Source of the DNA: Acidimicrobiia bacterium
GTDB taxonomy: Bacteria > Actinomycetota > Acidimicrobiia > Acidimicrobiales > Aldehydirespiratoraceae
Length of the DNA stretch: 59,450 bases
Assembly: GCA_022821685.1 (NCBI GenBank)
Contig: JAJEDD010000047.1
Location: 1 to 59,450, forward strand
Reading direction: 5' to 3'
The position numbers and the translations under genes were made by a program. Each line of letters opens with the position of its first letter. Positions within the stretch are counted from its first letter, which is position 1. The notes under the pieces are model-generated. The model was not told the origin of the DNA and searched no databases. It saw only the letters and a list, made by a program, of their open reading frames with translations. Positions 50,197 to 59,437 of this stretch are shown here, piece after piece.

Positions 50197-51651
50197 TCAG
50201 TCACAGAACAGGTCGGCGTATCGGGTCCGCAGCTCGGCCTTGAGCACCTTGCCCATGGCGTTGCGGGGCAGTTCGTCCACGAACGTGTAGCGCTTGGGAT
50301 GCTTGAACCGGGCGAGATTGTCGAGGGCGGCAGCCAAGTCCCCGGGGTCGCCTCCGGCGTCGTGCTCGGCCACCACGAAGGCTGCGACCGCTTCGCCCAG
50401 GTCGGGATGCTCCAGGCCCACCACCGCCGACTCGGCCACCGCCGGGTGGGCGTCGAGGGCCTGCTCGATCTCGGCGGGGTACACGTTGAGTCCACCGGAG
50501 ATGATCATGTCGCCGGCCCGGCCCTCCAGCGTCAGCCGGCCCTCGGCGTCGAGGCGGCCGATGTCGCCGGTGACGAACCAGCCGTCGTCGGTGCGGGACT
50601 CGGCGGTGGCGTCGGGCCGCCGCCAGTAGCCGGGACCGACGTTGGGGCCCCGCACCTGCACCATCCCCGCCCGGCCCGCCGCGCCGCCGCCGCCGTCTCG
50701 CACCACCCGCACCTCCACACCGGGCAGGGCGCAACCCACCGTGCCCGCCACCCGGGGGCCGTCGTAGGGGTTAGAGGTGATCATCAGCGTCTCGCTCATC
50801 CCGTAGCGCTCCAGCACCTCGCAGCCGGTGCTGTCGGCCACCGCGCCATGCAGGGCCGCGGTCATCGGGGCCGATCCCGACACCAGGAGCCGGATGCCAT
50901 CGCAGGCCGCCGCGTCGAATCCGCCGTGGGCCAGCAGCCGGTGGTAGTGGGTGGGCACCCCCATCAGCACGGTGGCGCCGGGCAGTTCGGCCAGCACCGC
51001 CGCCGGGTGGAAGCGCTCCAGGAAGATCACCTCGCAGGCGCTGAGCATGGCGGTGTGCAGCGCCACCATGAGTCCGTGCACATGGAAGATGGGCAGGGTG
51101 TGCAGCAGCACGTCGTCGGGCTGGAACGCCCAGGCTTCGCTGAGCGTGAGCGCGTTGCCGGCCAGATTGGCGTGAGTGAGCATGGCCCCCTTGGGTCGCC
51201 CGGTCGTGCCCGACGTGTAGACGAGGGCCGCCAGGTCGTCGCCGCCCCGCTCGGCGTACCCGGTCCGCGGCCGGGCCTGATCGAGCCCCGCGGCCACAGC
51301 GGCTGCGTCTCGCACCACTGCGGCCGGCTCGGCGTCGGACACGAACCAGTCGACTTCGGCCTCGGTGTAGGCCGGGTTGAGCGGCACATACACCGCACCC
51401 GAGCGCAGCACCCCGAGGTACAGCGCCACCGCATCGACCGACTTGGGGAGCTGCGCCAGCACCCGGTCGCCGGGGGTCACCCCCTGCGACTGTAGCCATC
51501 CGGCGGCCAGGGCCGACCGCTCGTGGATGTCGCCGTAGGTGAGCAAGCCCGCGCCGGGCAGCCGCAGGAACGGCCGGTCGAGCGCGGGCTCGAAGCGCCG
51601 GTTCAGCAGCCCGAAGAAGCCGTCGTCCACACCGCGAGTCTGCCCTGCCAT
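50197..51651 (-). CDS. malonyl-CoA-synthetase-like acyl-CoA ligase
   Basis: This 484-residue adenylate-forming enzyme has its P-loop LVYTSGTTGRPKGAMLTHAN at about 143-162, IRLLVSGSAPMTAALHGAVA, the A5 motif ERYGMSETLMITSNPYDGPR, DGWFVTGDIGRLD and the catalytic Lys in PRNAMGKVLKAEL. RYGMSET followed by SNPYDGPR-GTVG is the pattern of malonyl-CoA synthetase (MatB), but other short dicarboxylates are possible. It shares a strand with livK, so malonate- or acid-related uptake and activation may be linked; that is inference. Confidence 0.86.
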   Translation of the reverse strand: MAGQTRGVDDGFFGLLNRRFEPALDRPFLRLPGAGLLTYGDIHERSALAAGWLQSQGVTPGDRVLAQLPKSVDAVALYLGVLRSGAVYVPLNPAYTEAEVDWFVSDAEPAAVVRDAAAVAAGLDQARPRTGYAERGGDDLAALVYTSGTTGRPKGAMLTHANLAGNALTLSEAWAFQPDDVLLHTLPIFHVHGLMVALHTAMLSACEVIFLERFHPAAVLAELPGATVLMGVPTHYHRLLAHGGFDAAACDGIRLLVSGSAPMTAALHGAVADSTGCEVLERYGMSETLMITSNPYDGPRVAGTVGCALPGVEVRVVRDGGGGAAGRAGMVQVRGPNVGPGYWRRPDATAESRTDDGWFVTGDIGRLDAEGRLTLEGRAGDMIISGGLNVYPAEIEQALDAHPAVAESAVVGLEHPDLGEAVAAFVVAEHDAGGDPGDLAAALDNLARFKHPKRYTFVDELPRNAMGKVLKAELRTRYADLFCD

Positions 51652-51662
51652 CGGGCGGAGCG

Positions 51663-51696
51663 GGCCGAGCGGCCGTGAATCAAGCGAACAGGAGTG
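51663..51696 (+). repeat. fragment of the dispersed MITE-like repeat
   Basis: A degraded core, GGCCGAGCGGCCGTGAATCA then AGCGAACAGGAGTGGA, is recognisable without termini. It lies between the divergent CoA ligase and shikimate kinase genes. Confidence 0.5.
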
Positions 51697-51710
51697 GACC
51701 CGGCGCCGCC

Positions 51711-51716
51711 TAGCCT
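51711..51716 (+). promoter_or_regulatory. -10 box TAGCCT, probable leaderless start
   Basis: TAGCCT ends 7 bases before the ATG at 51724 of the shikimate kinase gene. Confidence 0.5.
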
Positions 51717-51723
51717 CGTGGGC

Positions 51724-52236
51724 ATGGGGCCGTCGGCGGGGAAGAACATCGTCTTGACCGGGTTCATGGGAACCGGCAAGACGACGGTGGGCCGGATCCT
51801 GGCCGACCGGCTCGGCTGCGAGTTCATCGACACCGACGAGGTGATCGAGTCGCGGGCCGGGCCGATACCGGAGATATTCGAGCGTGAGGGCGAGCCGGGC
51901 TTTCGCGAGCTGGAGCGCGCCGTGGCCCGCGAGCTGGCCGGCCGCACCGGTCTGGTGATCTCCACCGGGGGGCGGATGATGCTCGACCCCGAGTGCGCCG
52001 CCCGCCTGGCGCCCGACGCCGACGTCGTGTGCCTCACCGCTGAGGCCGACACCATCATCGAGCGGATCGGCGACACTGAGCGCCGGCCGCTGCTGGCCGG
52101 CCCCGACGCTGGTGATCGGGTGCGGAGGCTGCTGGCCAAGCGGGCCGAGAGCTACGGCCGCTTCACACCGGTGGACACCGAAAGCCGCAGCGCCGAGGAG
52201 GCGGCGGACGCGGTGATGTCACTGCTCGGGCTATAG
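51724..52236 (+). CDS. aroK: shikimate kinase
   Basis: This 170-residue enzyme phosphorylates shikimate in aromatic amino-acid synthesis. P-loop LTGFMGTGKTTVGRILADRL (about 11-30), FIDTDEVIESRAG (shikimate-binding Asp), IFEREGEPGFRELE and VISTGGRMM (GGG-like shikimate loop, here TGGRMM) are present. DTERRPLLAG is the lid Arg region. ATG 51724 is used; an in-frame GTG lies at 51694. The last 36 bases are duplicated 69 bases downstream, before aroQ. Confidence 0.9.
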   Translation: MGPSAGKNIVLTGFMGTGKTTVGRILADRLGCEFIDTDEVIESRAGPIPEIFEREGEPGFRELERAVARELAGRTGLVISTGGRMMLDPECAARLAPDADVVCLTAEADTIIERIGDTERRPLLAGPDAGDRVRRLLAKRAESYGRFTPVDTESRSAEEAADAVMSLLGL

Positions 52237-52304
52237 CGCCGCCGAGGCTGCTGGAGCAGTAGCCGGCGGGCAGTGGACGCGGTGATGCCGCTGCTCGGGC
52301 TATA
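52200..52304. repeat. 36-bp direct repeat with 33-bp spacer at the aroK-aroQ junction
   Basis: Bases 52200-52235 (end of aroK, up to its stop codon) recur at 52269-52304 with four differences, all transitions. The 33 bases between (52236-52268) are unrelated. Period 69. The second copy supplies TATA of a TATAAC -10 box for aroQ. Confidence 0.88.
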
Positions 52305-52306
52305 AC
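52301..52306 (+). promoter_or_regulatory. -10 box TATAAC before aroQ, formed in a duplicated segment
   Basis: TATAAC ends 6 bases before the ATG at 52313. The TATA comes from the second copy of the aroK 3' end; the first copy reads TATAGC. Confidence 0.45.
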
Positions 52307-52312
52307 TGCGCC

Positions 52313-52771
52313 ATGGCCCTAACGATCCTGGTAGTCAACGGTCCCAACCTCAACCTGCTCGGCACCCGCGAGCCCGAGGTGTACGGCCACACCACCCTCG
52401 ACGAGGCAATGGCCGCAGTCGCGGCCCACGCCGAGTCGCAGGGGGTGGCGCTGCGCCACGTCCAGTCGAACGTGGAGGGCGACCTGGTGGCGGCCATCCA
52501 GGCCGCGGGGGCCGGCGGCGATCAAGCAGCCGACGGCATCGTGCTCAACGCCGGCGCCCTGACCCACTACTCGATAGCGCTGCGCGACGCCATCGCCGCG
52601 GTGGACGTGCCGGTGGTGGAGACCCACCTCACCAACGTGTACGCCCGCGAGGACTTCCGCCACACCTCGGCCATCGCCGCAGTCTGCGCAGGAGTAGTAG
52701 CCGGCTTCGGCCCCAACAGCTACCGCCTGGCAGTAGACGCTCTGATCAACCTGCTGACCACCCGGCGGTAA
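52313..52771 (+). CDS. aroQ: 3-dehydroquinate dehydratase, type II
   Basis: This 152-residue type II dehydroquinase has VVNGPNLNLLGTREPEVYGH (about 7-26, catalytic Arg and Tyr), VQSNVEGDLVAAIQAAG, GIVLNAGALTHYSIALRDAI, VPVVETHLTNVYAREDFRHT and SAIAAVCAGVVAGFGPNSYR. All active-site residues are in place. It lies 76 bases after aroK, two shikimate-pathway genes in the same direction; an independent leaderless-type promoter is possible. Confidence 0.95.
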   Translation: MALTILVVNGPNLNLLGTREPEVYGHTTLDEAMAAVAAHAESQGVALRHVQSNVEGDLVAAIQAAGAGGDQAADGIVLNAGALTHYSIALRDAIAAVDVPVVETHLTNVYAREDFRHTSAIAAVCAGVVAGFGPNSYRLAVDALINLLTTRR

Positions 52772-52778
52772 TCCCGGC

Positions 52779-53222
52779 CTAGAAGCGGGACGCCAAGCGC
52801 TCTAGGTTGCGGGTCCACACTGCGCGCAGCATCGGCTTGGCTGCGGCCGCACCGACGGCGCCGCCCATCCACCACGGAAACCGCAGTGTCTCGGTCCACT
52901 CGACGCGGGTGCTGGTGATGCTGCCTTCGGTGTTGTCGCCGAACAATTGCAGGCATCCGGTGCCGGCTACGAGGCCTGTGTGGCGGATCAGCATCGCTTC
53001 GTTGACCCGCCACTGGGTGACCTCCATCCGGTCGGTGAGGCGGAACGGGCCGATCTTGGTGTCGCACTCGAAGCGCACCCCGACACCCTCACGGGCCTCG
53101 CTGAGGAACCGGATGGCGACCGCATCGCTCATCCATTCACTGTGACTGCCGATGTGGCGCAGATCCTCCCAGACCGCTTCCGGCGCCGCAGGCACCAGCA
53201 CCGAAGTCCGTACTGTCACCAT
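52779..53222 (-). CDS. SRPBCC (polyketide cyclase/START-like) family protein
   Basis: This 147-residue protein begins MVTVRTSVLVPAAPEAVWED and continues LRHIGSHSEWMSDAVAIRFL, then FECDTKIGPFRLTDRMEVTQ and STRVEWTETLRFPWWMGGAV. This is the helix-grip SRPBCC fold that binds hydrophobic ligands. The ligand is unknown. ATG 53222 is used because it starts the first beta strand. It converges with aroQ, 7 bases from its stop. Confidence 0.82.
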   Translation of the reverse strand: MVTVRTSVLVPAAPEAVWEDLRHIGSHSEWMSDAVAIRFLSEAREGVGVRFECDTKIGPFRLTDRMEVTQWRVNEAMLIRHTGLVAGTGCLQLFGDNTEGSITSTRVEWTETLRFPWWMGGAVGAAAAKPMLRAVWTRNLERLASRF

Positions 53223-53325
53223 TCGCCGCAACCTCCCAACACCGGCCGCCCAAGCGCCAGTCTTGCGGTTGGAATTCCGGTCGCGCCGTGGTGTTCCGAA
53301 GGGACTATGGCAACAGCGCCCACCG

Positions 53326-55910
53326 CTACTCTTCGCGGACACGCTGGACGGTGGTCATTTCCATGCCGGTTGTGGTGATGATCTTGACCGCGATTCGGCC
53401 GCGTTCGGGCGGGTCGAATGGGGCTGAGCGTATGGCGGTGAGGGCTTCTTGTTCTGCTTCGTCGGCGTGGCGGCCGAGGGCTTTCACGAGTTTCTTGATC
53501 TGGCGGTCGTCGTCGGCTCCGGGGAAGTGGATGCGCCGGGCGAAGAAGCTCTCGCCGTCGTGGTCGGTGTCGATCATCCAGCAGGCCACGTCGTCGGGGC
53601 CTCCCTCGGCGGCGTTGCCGGTGGCCGGGTCGAACGTGTCGTAGCCGCGGACCTCCACTGCGATCTGGTCGCCGGGGTAGTCGATGACTGCGATGTCGGG
53701 CTGACCGAGGATCACGAACGCCTCGTGGCCGGTCTCGTCGGAGAGTTCGCGGATCATCAGGTCTCGGTTCATCTGTGCTCTCGCCACGGGGATGGGTCCG
53801 ACCTTGGGGGGCGCGTCGGGCGCGTAGGCGTAAGCGACGGCGATCACGGCATCGACGCGCTCGGCGCTATCCCTGGCCTCGCGGGCAGCCTCACGAATCA
53901 TCTCGCCGGGCACGGTCACGTCCTCGGCGGCGACCATCACCGCCGCGGTGTGCTCGGCTGTGCCGCCGTTGATGGTGTAGGTGGCCTTCCAGGCCAGCAG
54001 CTTCGAGTCGGTCGGCCACGGCTCCAACGCCCGCACGGTCAGGTCGGCGTTGTCGCGTCCGCCGTTGATGGTGTGCCCGAGCAGGGCGGTGTGTACGGCT
54101 TCGAGGAAGTCGTCGTGGGCCACGACAGGCTCGCCGCCGTCGGTGTCGATTGCGTCGCCTTCCAGCGGGATGACCGTCGCCCAGGGTTGTTCGCTCTCGA
54201 CCGTGAACGGCGACGCCACTCGGGTGACGCCGCGCTTCTTGCGGGGCTGATCGACGAGCATGATCGGGTCGGGGTCCAAGTCGTAGGCCAGCACACTCGC
54301 CGACACCTGAGGCACCCGCTCGTACACGAATCCCCCGGCCGGGTCGTTGCCCCACCCTTCTTCCGGGGGGGGGGCGGGGACTTGCCGGACAGATCAGCCT
54401 CCTGTCGGGCACCGTCCTCAGAGTCGGCGAGGGTCCAATACTCGAATGTGCCGGTCGCGAGTCGCTGCCGGGCGATGGACACCGCCACCGGCGAGGTGTC
54501 GCAGGTGATCCACCGACGCCCCCACCGCTCCGCGACAGCGGCCGTGGTTGCGCCGCCACACGTCGGATCCAACACAAGGTCGCCAGGGTCGGTGGACATG
54601 AGGACGCACCGTTCGATCACACTGTCGGCAGTCTGCACGACATACCGCTTGTCGGACGCGGCCATCTTGTGCCACACATTGTGCATCCGTCGCCCTGGGA
54701 TCTCGCTCTCATATCGCTTCCATCTCAGTGGGGACTCTGGGTTGGCCGCTCCGAGGCGCCCCAGTTCAGCGAGACGGTCTATGCCCTCCATTGACACTCT
54801 CCACTGCTCGCCTGCTGTACACGGCCAGTCTTGGCCTCGCCATCGGTAGGTGTCGGAGCGACCCGTGGTCGAGGTTCCTGGTGACATGAGCGGCATTAGC
54901 TGGCACAAACGGGTGTCACCCATCAGGAATCCGTCTGGGTCTACGCGCTCGTCTTCGGTCAGTGGGCGGATCCTGACACTGTGCCCGTCGTTTGCATCGA
55001 CCATCGCGTAGAAGCCCATGAGTTCGATTTTCTCGGCACGGGTCAGTGACTCGTACATCTGGTGGTACTTGACCAAGGTCATGTCCTTCGCGTACCACAA
55101 CAGGAAGTCTGCGACGCTTGGCAACGTCTTGGCCGACGAACTGCCGGATGTGACGAATGGGATCGTCGCGACTCGGTTTTCGGCACCGAATACTTCGTCG
55201 AGGAGGACGGCTGCTCGGTGGACGTTCTCGTCGCCGATCTGCATGAACAGCGAGCCGGTGTCGGCGAGCAGTTCGCGCATGAGGATGAGCTTCTCGCGGG
55301 TGAGGTCGAGGTAGGAGTGGATGCCGCGTTCGTAGGTGTCGCGGAACGCTCGGATGGTGCGGGTGTCGAGCGGCCTTCCCTTGGCGGTCTCGGGCGTTCT
55401 GTCGCTCTGGTTGATCGCGACTTGAAAGTTGGACTTGTAGCCCATGCCGTAGGGCGGGTCGAAGTAGATCATCTGGACTTGGCCGGCCATGCTCTCGCGG
55501 GCCAGCAGCGATGCCATCACCCGTGCGGACTCGCCGTGGATGAGCCGGTTCGACCAGTTGGCGGCGTGCTGGTACCACTCGTAGGACGCGTCCGCGGATG
55601 GCAGGCCGTTGAAGTCGCTGAACAGTTGGGGCTGCTCGCCTGAGCCTTCCAGCAGTTTCACGAACGCGGCGGGGTGGACCTTCTCGCGCACGTACAGCGG
55701 GTAGGCGGCGTGGCCGGGCTGCTGCGGGGCCTGTCGGTTCCAGGCGAGCACCGGGTCGTCGTCGATCTCGCGGGTGTCGGGAATGTGGGTGACCGGGCGC
55801 CGGGCGGCGGGGTCCATCGTCTTCTCGGTCTGCTCGGTGGGCAGGTTGAGCCGCCGGCTGCTCGTGTGGACGTACTGTCCGGTCTTCGCGGCTGTCTTCT
55901 TGGGCGTCAT
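53326..55910 (-). CDS. mod: type III-like DNA methyltransferase Mod, split by a homopolymer frameshift
   Basis: The first frame runs from ATG 55910 to a stop at 54039 (623 residues). It has the beta-class order of motifs: QMIYFDPPYGMGYKSNF at about 147-163 (DPPY) and LVLDPTCGGATTAAVAERWG at about 470-490 (SAM-binding). From about residue 512 it leaves the family pattern. The expected continuation, WGNDPAGGFVYERVPQV and onward for about 350 residues, is in another frame and ends at 53326. The shift falls in a 10-C tract (54365-54374); 8 or 11 C would restore about 861 residues. The ATG overlaps the res stop (ATGA). The gene may be phase-variable, or the shift may be a sequencing error. Confidence 0.85.
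54365..54374. repeat. homopolymer of ten G (C on the coding strand) inside mod
   Basis: Ten consecutive G on the plus strand, followed by C and four more G. It marks the exact place where the mod reading frame breaks. Poly-G/C tracts of this kind switch type III mod genes on and off in other bacteria. Confidence 0.95.
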
Positions 55911-58900
55911 GCTGCTCCTTCGACAAGGGGTGCGGGGTGCGCCTGGCGGGCCTGCGCGATGGCGTGGTCGAGGTCCGCGGCGAGCTGGTCGAGGTTGTCG
56001 AGTTCGACGAATGCCCAGCGGCGCAGCCAGCCGGGCAGATGCGGCGAGGCTTGCACCGCGGGGATCCACTGGCTGTTGACAGTGTGCTTCTTGCGCTGGG
56101 ACTGTTCGTCGGGCACGCCTTTGCACTCGATGATGAGATGCACCGCGTCGTGGTCTTCGCGCCCGGCGAACAGGCGGGCCACGAAGTCGGGTTCGTAGCG
56201 GTGCCAGGCGCCTTCCCACAGGTAGGGCACGGTCCATCCGAGCCGGAAGTTGCGCGCCCATGAGACGACGGCTGGATGCTGGTCGAGCGCCCTGGCGCAG
56301 ACGACCTCAAGGTGGGAGTGGCAGGCCGCGATGTTCAGTTCGGACCTCTTGGCGGTATGGCGGTCCGAGAGGCTGGTCTCGAACCGGACGCCGGACGTGT
56401 CGAGCAGCCTCACGCGATTGAACACGGCGACGATCTTGTCGTCGGTTCCCTGAGCGGGTGAGGCTGTGTCGTCGATAGCGACCACCGCCTGCTCCAGGTG
56501 GCTGGAGGCCAGCGCGTCGTAGTGGCTGTCGTCGACCTCGGCGAGCTTCGACCAGTCTTTGACGACGCTCAAGGCGTTGTGGAACAGCAGCCTGCGCCTG
56601 GCTCGCTGTCCTTCGCCGCAGTCGAGGAGGCGCTGCTGCCAGCGCTGCACCAGCCCCGCGGCGAGCAGCGTTTCGGCGCGTTGGCGGCGGATGTTGTGTT
56701 GCTGAGCGCTGAGCAACGCCTCCGTGCCGACCGTGCCAGACAGCACCGTCTCGGAGGCCCCGTGGGGCACCCACCGGCGGACGCGTTCGGGATCGAGCCG
56801 GAACCCGGCCGCGCCGGTCTCGGTGAGGTAGTGCTCAACGTTGGGGAACTCGATGCAGTGGCCGCGGCGGCCCCGGACGCTGTGAACCTCATAACGGGGT
56901 TTCGGCGGGGCGGGGTCGTCGGTGCCTTTGGTCGGCATGAACTCGAACGGCACGCCGATCACCTCTGCGTACTCCGGCACGAGCAGACCGTCTTGGTCGT
57001 AGTTGTCGTAGTTGGAGCGGCGCAGCGCCCGCCCGGTGACCTGTTCGCAGAGAAGCTGAGTTGAGAAGGCCCGAAAGCCGAGGATGTGGGTGACGGTGCG
57101 GGTGTCCCAGCCCTCGGTCAGCATCGACACCGACACCACGCAGCGGATGTGCTCGCCCAGCCCGCCGGAACGGCCCACGGAGTTCAACGCGCCGCGGATC
57201 ACGTCTTTGTCGTCGCGGTCGTCGCCGGGAACCCTGAGCCGCTGTGCTTGTGCTTTGACCGGAGCGCTGAGGTTGGCTTCGCCCTCGATCTGGGAATGCA
57301 CCAGCAGCGTGTGAACACGCTCAGTCGGACCGTCGGCTCGGTAGTTCGCGAACAGCGGACACGCTCCCTCGTGGTATTCGAGCGAGCCGTCGGGGCGCTT
57401 GTCGGCCCAGCCGGCGATGTGGTCCGCGACGGCGGTCGCGTTCGCGATGTTGTTGGCGACCACGATGAACACCGGCGGCGTCGGCATCGCCTTGGCCGGG
57501 TCGTCGGGGTGCATCCACTGGTCGAACTTGGCCTCGTAGCTGTCGTACAGCGCCCGAATCGCTCGGCTCAGCTCGGCGGGTGGCGCGTCTCGCTTCACTC
57601 TCTTGGGGGTGGTGTTGGCGTACAGGTTGCGCCACTGGACGCCCTCGCCGGGCGAGTCGTCGTCAACCGGCACCTGCGGGATCTTCACCAGCCCGGACTC
57701 GATGCTGTCCATCAGCGGGAAGTCCGAAACCACCCACGGGAACATGCGCTCTTTGCGGTCGGTGCCCTCAATGAACATCGGCGTCGCCGAGAAGTCATAC
57801 ACCGGGCCGAGCCGCTGCGTGTCCCGCAAGCCCTCCATCGCCCCGAACCACACCGCCGCGGCCTTGGTGTCGTCGTCTTCGGAGGTGCGCCTGCCCGCCT
57901 CGGGCAGATAGCAGTGATGGGCCTCGTCGTTGAGCACGCACACCCTCGGCGCTCCCCGCCCTGTCGGAAACCCTCGCAGCGTGCGGTCCAGCACCGCCGA
58001 CGTCGACTCCAACTCCGGGGTCTTGCGACCGGATCGCAGCAGCTTCTTGGCGTCGCTGGACATGGCCTGAAGCCGGTCTCGGCGCTGGAACGCCTGGAAG
58101 TTCAACACCCGCACACGCACCGAACTCAGCACCCCGCGCAGGCCCTCGGGCAGCAGCCGCATCTCGTCGTAGACGTTCTCGGGATGCGCTGGGTCCAGCA
58201 CCGCCAGCCGCTCGCGCACGGTGTGGCCCGGCGTGATCGCCAGAAAGCAGGTCGTGTAACGCCCGTCGCGCCGCAGCGTGGCTGCCGCGTTCACCGCGTG
58301 CCACGCGATCACCATGCCCATCACCGCGGTCTTGCCCGACCCTGTAGCCATCCGCACCGCAAGCCGGGCGATACCAGCGTTGTAGTCGCGGTCGGCTTCC
58401 GCCAGCTCCCGGCGCACCTCAGCAAGGGCCCAGTAGCGCGCCGCGTTGGCCTCGGTCAGCCAGATCAACGTCTCGACCGCCTCCACCTGAGCAAAGAACA
58501 GCCTCGGTTCGTTGGCCTCGCTGCGCCAATGCAACAACAGCCGCCTCGACGCCGCGGTCGCTCCCGGATGGCTCTCGGCCCGCCACCCGGCCACCGCGTC
58601 GCGGATCCGGTTCACCATTTCGTTCTGATCCGCCGCGGTCACCTGCATCCGCAGCTGCGCGCCCCGCTCCCTCGGCACGATCACAAGCGCCTGACTCAAC
58701 CGCCGCCCGTCAATTGCCTCACCCGTAGAAGTGTTGTCCTCCGCCAGCCGCCAATGACGCGACGGCTCCTCATGGGGCCGATTCAACACAGGCCGAGAGA
58801 TGTGGTCCAACGAACGGCCCGGCAGCGCCAGCCGCCGGCTCTTTGTGACCAGCTTGAGATCCTCAGCCGACCCGAGTGCTGTCCTCTCCCCGGTCACCGG

Positions 58901-58954
58901 GCTACCCACCCGCCACGTAGCCGAATGGGGAGTTGGCCTCGCACAACAGAGCAC
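55907..58954 (-). CDS. res: type III-like restriction enzyme Res (helicase-endonuclease)
   Basis: This protein of up to 1015 residues has an N-terminal region with RPVLNRPHEEPSRHWRL (about 54-70). The helicase domain has Walker A RMATGSGKTAVMGMVIAW (about 201-218), the DEAH-type box VLNDEAHHCYLPEAG and motif VI-like TQLLCEQVTGRALRR. The C-terminal PD-(D/E)xK nuclease has YEPDFVARLFAG and HLIIECKG (Glu943, Lys945). The N-terminal signature and size fit the group often named BPTD_3080. It precedes mod and overlaps it by 4 bases. The start is uncertain: ATG 58954 and GTG 58897 are both possible. Confidence 0.88.
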   Translation of the reverse strand: MLCCARPTPHSATWRVGSPVTGERTALGSAEDLKLVTKSRRLALPGRSLDHISRPVLNRPHEEPSRHWRLAEDNTSTGEAIDGRRLSQALVIVPRERGAQLRMQVTAADQNEMVNRIRDAVAGWRAESHPGATAASRRLLLHWRSEANEPRLFFAQVEAVETLIWLTEANAARYWALAEVRRELAEADRDYNAGIARLAVRMATGSGKTAVMGMVIAWHAVNAAATLRRDGRYTTCFLAITPGHTVRERLAVLDPAHPENVYDEMRLLPEGLRGVLSSVRVRVLNFQAFQRRDRLQAMSSDAKKLLRSGRKTPELESTSAVLDRTLRGFPTGRGAPRVCVLNDEAHHCYLPEAGRRTSEDDDTKAAAVWFGAMEGLRDTQRLGPVYDFSATPMFIEGTDRKERMFPWVVSDFPLMDSIESGLVKIPQVPVDDDSPGEGVQWRNLYANTTPKRVKRDAPPAELSRAIRALYDSYEAKFDQWMHPDDPAKAMPTPPVFIVVANNIANATAVADHIAGWADKRPDGSLEYHEGACPLFANYRADGPTERVHTLLVHSQIEGEANLSAPVKAQAQRLRVPGDDRDDKDVIRGALNSVGRSGGLGEHIRCVVSVSMLTEGWDTRTVTHILGFRAFSTQLLCEQVTGRALRRSNYDNYDQDGLLVPEYAEVIGVPFEFMPTKGTDDPAPPKPRYEVHSVRGRRGHCIEFPNVEHYLTETGAAGFRLDPERVRRWVPHGASETVLSGTVGTEALLSAQQHNIRRQRAETLLAAGLVQRWQQRLLDCGEGQRARRRLLFHNALSVVKDWSKLAEVDDSHYDALASSHLEQAVVAIDDTASPAQGTDDKIVAVFNRVRLLDTSGVRFETSLSDRHTAKRSELNIAACHSHLEVVCARALDQHPAVVSWARNFRLGWTVPYLWEGAWHRYEPDFVARLFAGREDHDAVHLIIECKGVPDEQSQRKKHTVNSQWIPAVQASPHLPGWLRRWAFVELDNLDQLAADLDHAIAQARQAHPAPLVEGAA

Positions 58955-59177
58955 AGGCTACTCGCAACTCGCATCCGAGTCCGGGAATGAGAAGCCATCG
59001 ATTGGGCTGCAACGAGGGACCAAGCGGGTCGGCGCTGGCTGTGCCCGGGCGCGGCGGGTCCAAGCCACGGACTTTCTGCTGAGAGGACCAGGTGGGCGCG
59101 CGTCCGGCTTCGGCTCCTGCTCGCTTCGGCTTCTGCCAACTCGAGAGATACCAAGTCAACTTGTGGTTGCTTGAATT

Positions 59178-59314
59178 AGAGGCCGAGCGAATAGGCGAGC
59201 GATTCCGGCTCATACGGGCGAGGCCGTGGCCCGAGCGGCCCGTGAGCGCAGCGAACAAGAGCGGGAATGACCCCGTTGCGGCGCGAAGAGTTCTCACTTA
59301 TTTGCGCGCCCTCT
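59178..59314 (+). mobile_element. full-length copy of the dispersed MITE-like repeat
   Basis: This 137-bp copy has AGAGGCCGAGCGAAT at 59178 and ATTTGCGCGCCCTCT ending at 59314, and it differs from the type copy at 32453 at only a few bases in the core. TAGCCT, a possible -10 box, follows the right terminus at 59315. I see no gene in 58955-59177 or 59321-59370. Confidence 0.88.
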
Positions 59315-59370
59315 TAGCCTGGATCCACCGGTGTGGTGAGTGTTCGGGGGTTGGCGCGTCCGCCGGAAAG

Positions 59371-59430
59371 GCCTCCTGACATGGGAGAATGCTGTTTGAG
59401 GTAACGGTCATTCTGGCCATGTGAGGAGGC
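59371..59430. repeat. inverted repeat before a possible gene start
   Basis: GCCTCCTGACATGGG at 59371-59385 and GCCATGTGAGGAGGC at 59416-59430 are inverted with 13 of 15 matches, spaced by 30 bases. It could be an operator, a hairpin over the ribosome site, or the end of a mobile element. Confidence 0.5.
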
Positions 59431-59437
59431 ACTTCCT

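Noticed and set aside
53326..54327. A separate gene downstream of mod
   Set aside because: Its N-terminal part continues the Mod family sequence upstream of its first start codon (WGNDPAGGFVYERVP), so it is the displaced C-terminal end of mod.
57086..58990. Frame of about 630 codons antisense to res
   Set aside because: Low-complexity His/Arg/Gly/Val composition, no motifs, and Res motifs occupy the other strand.
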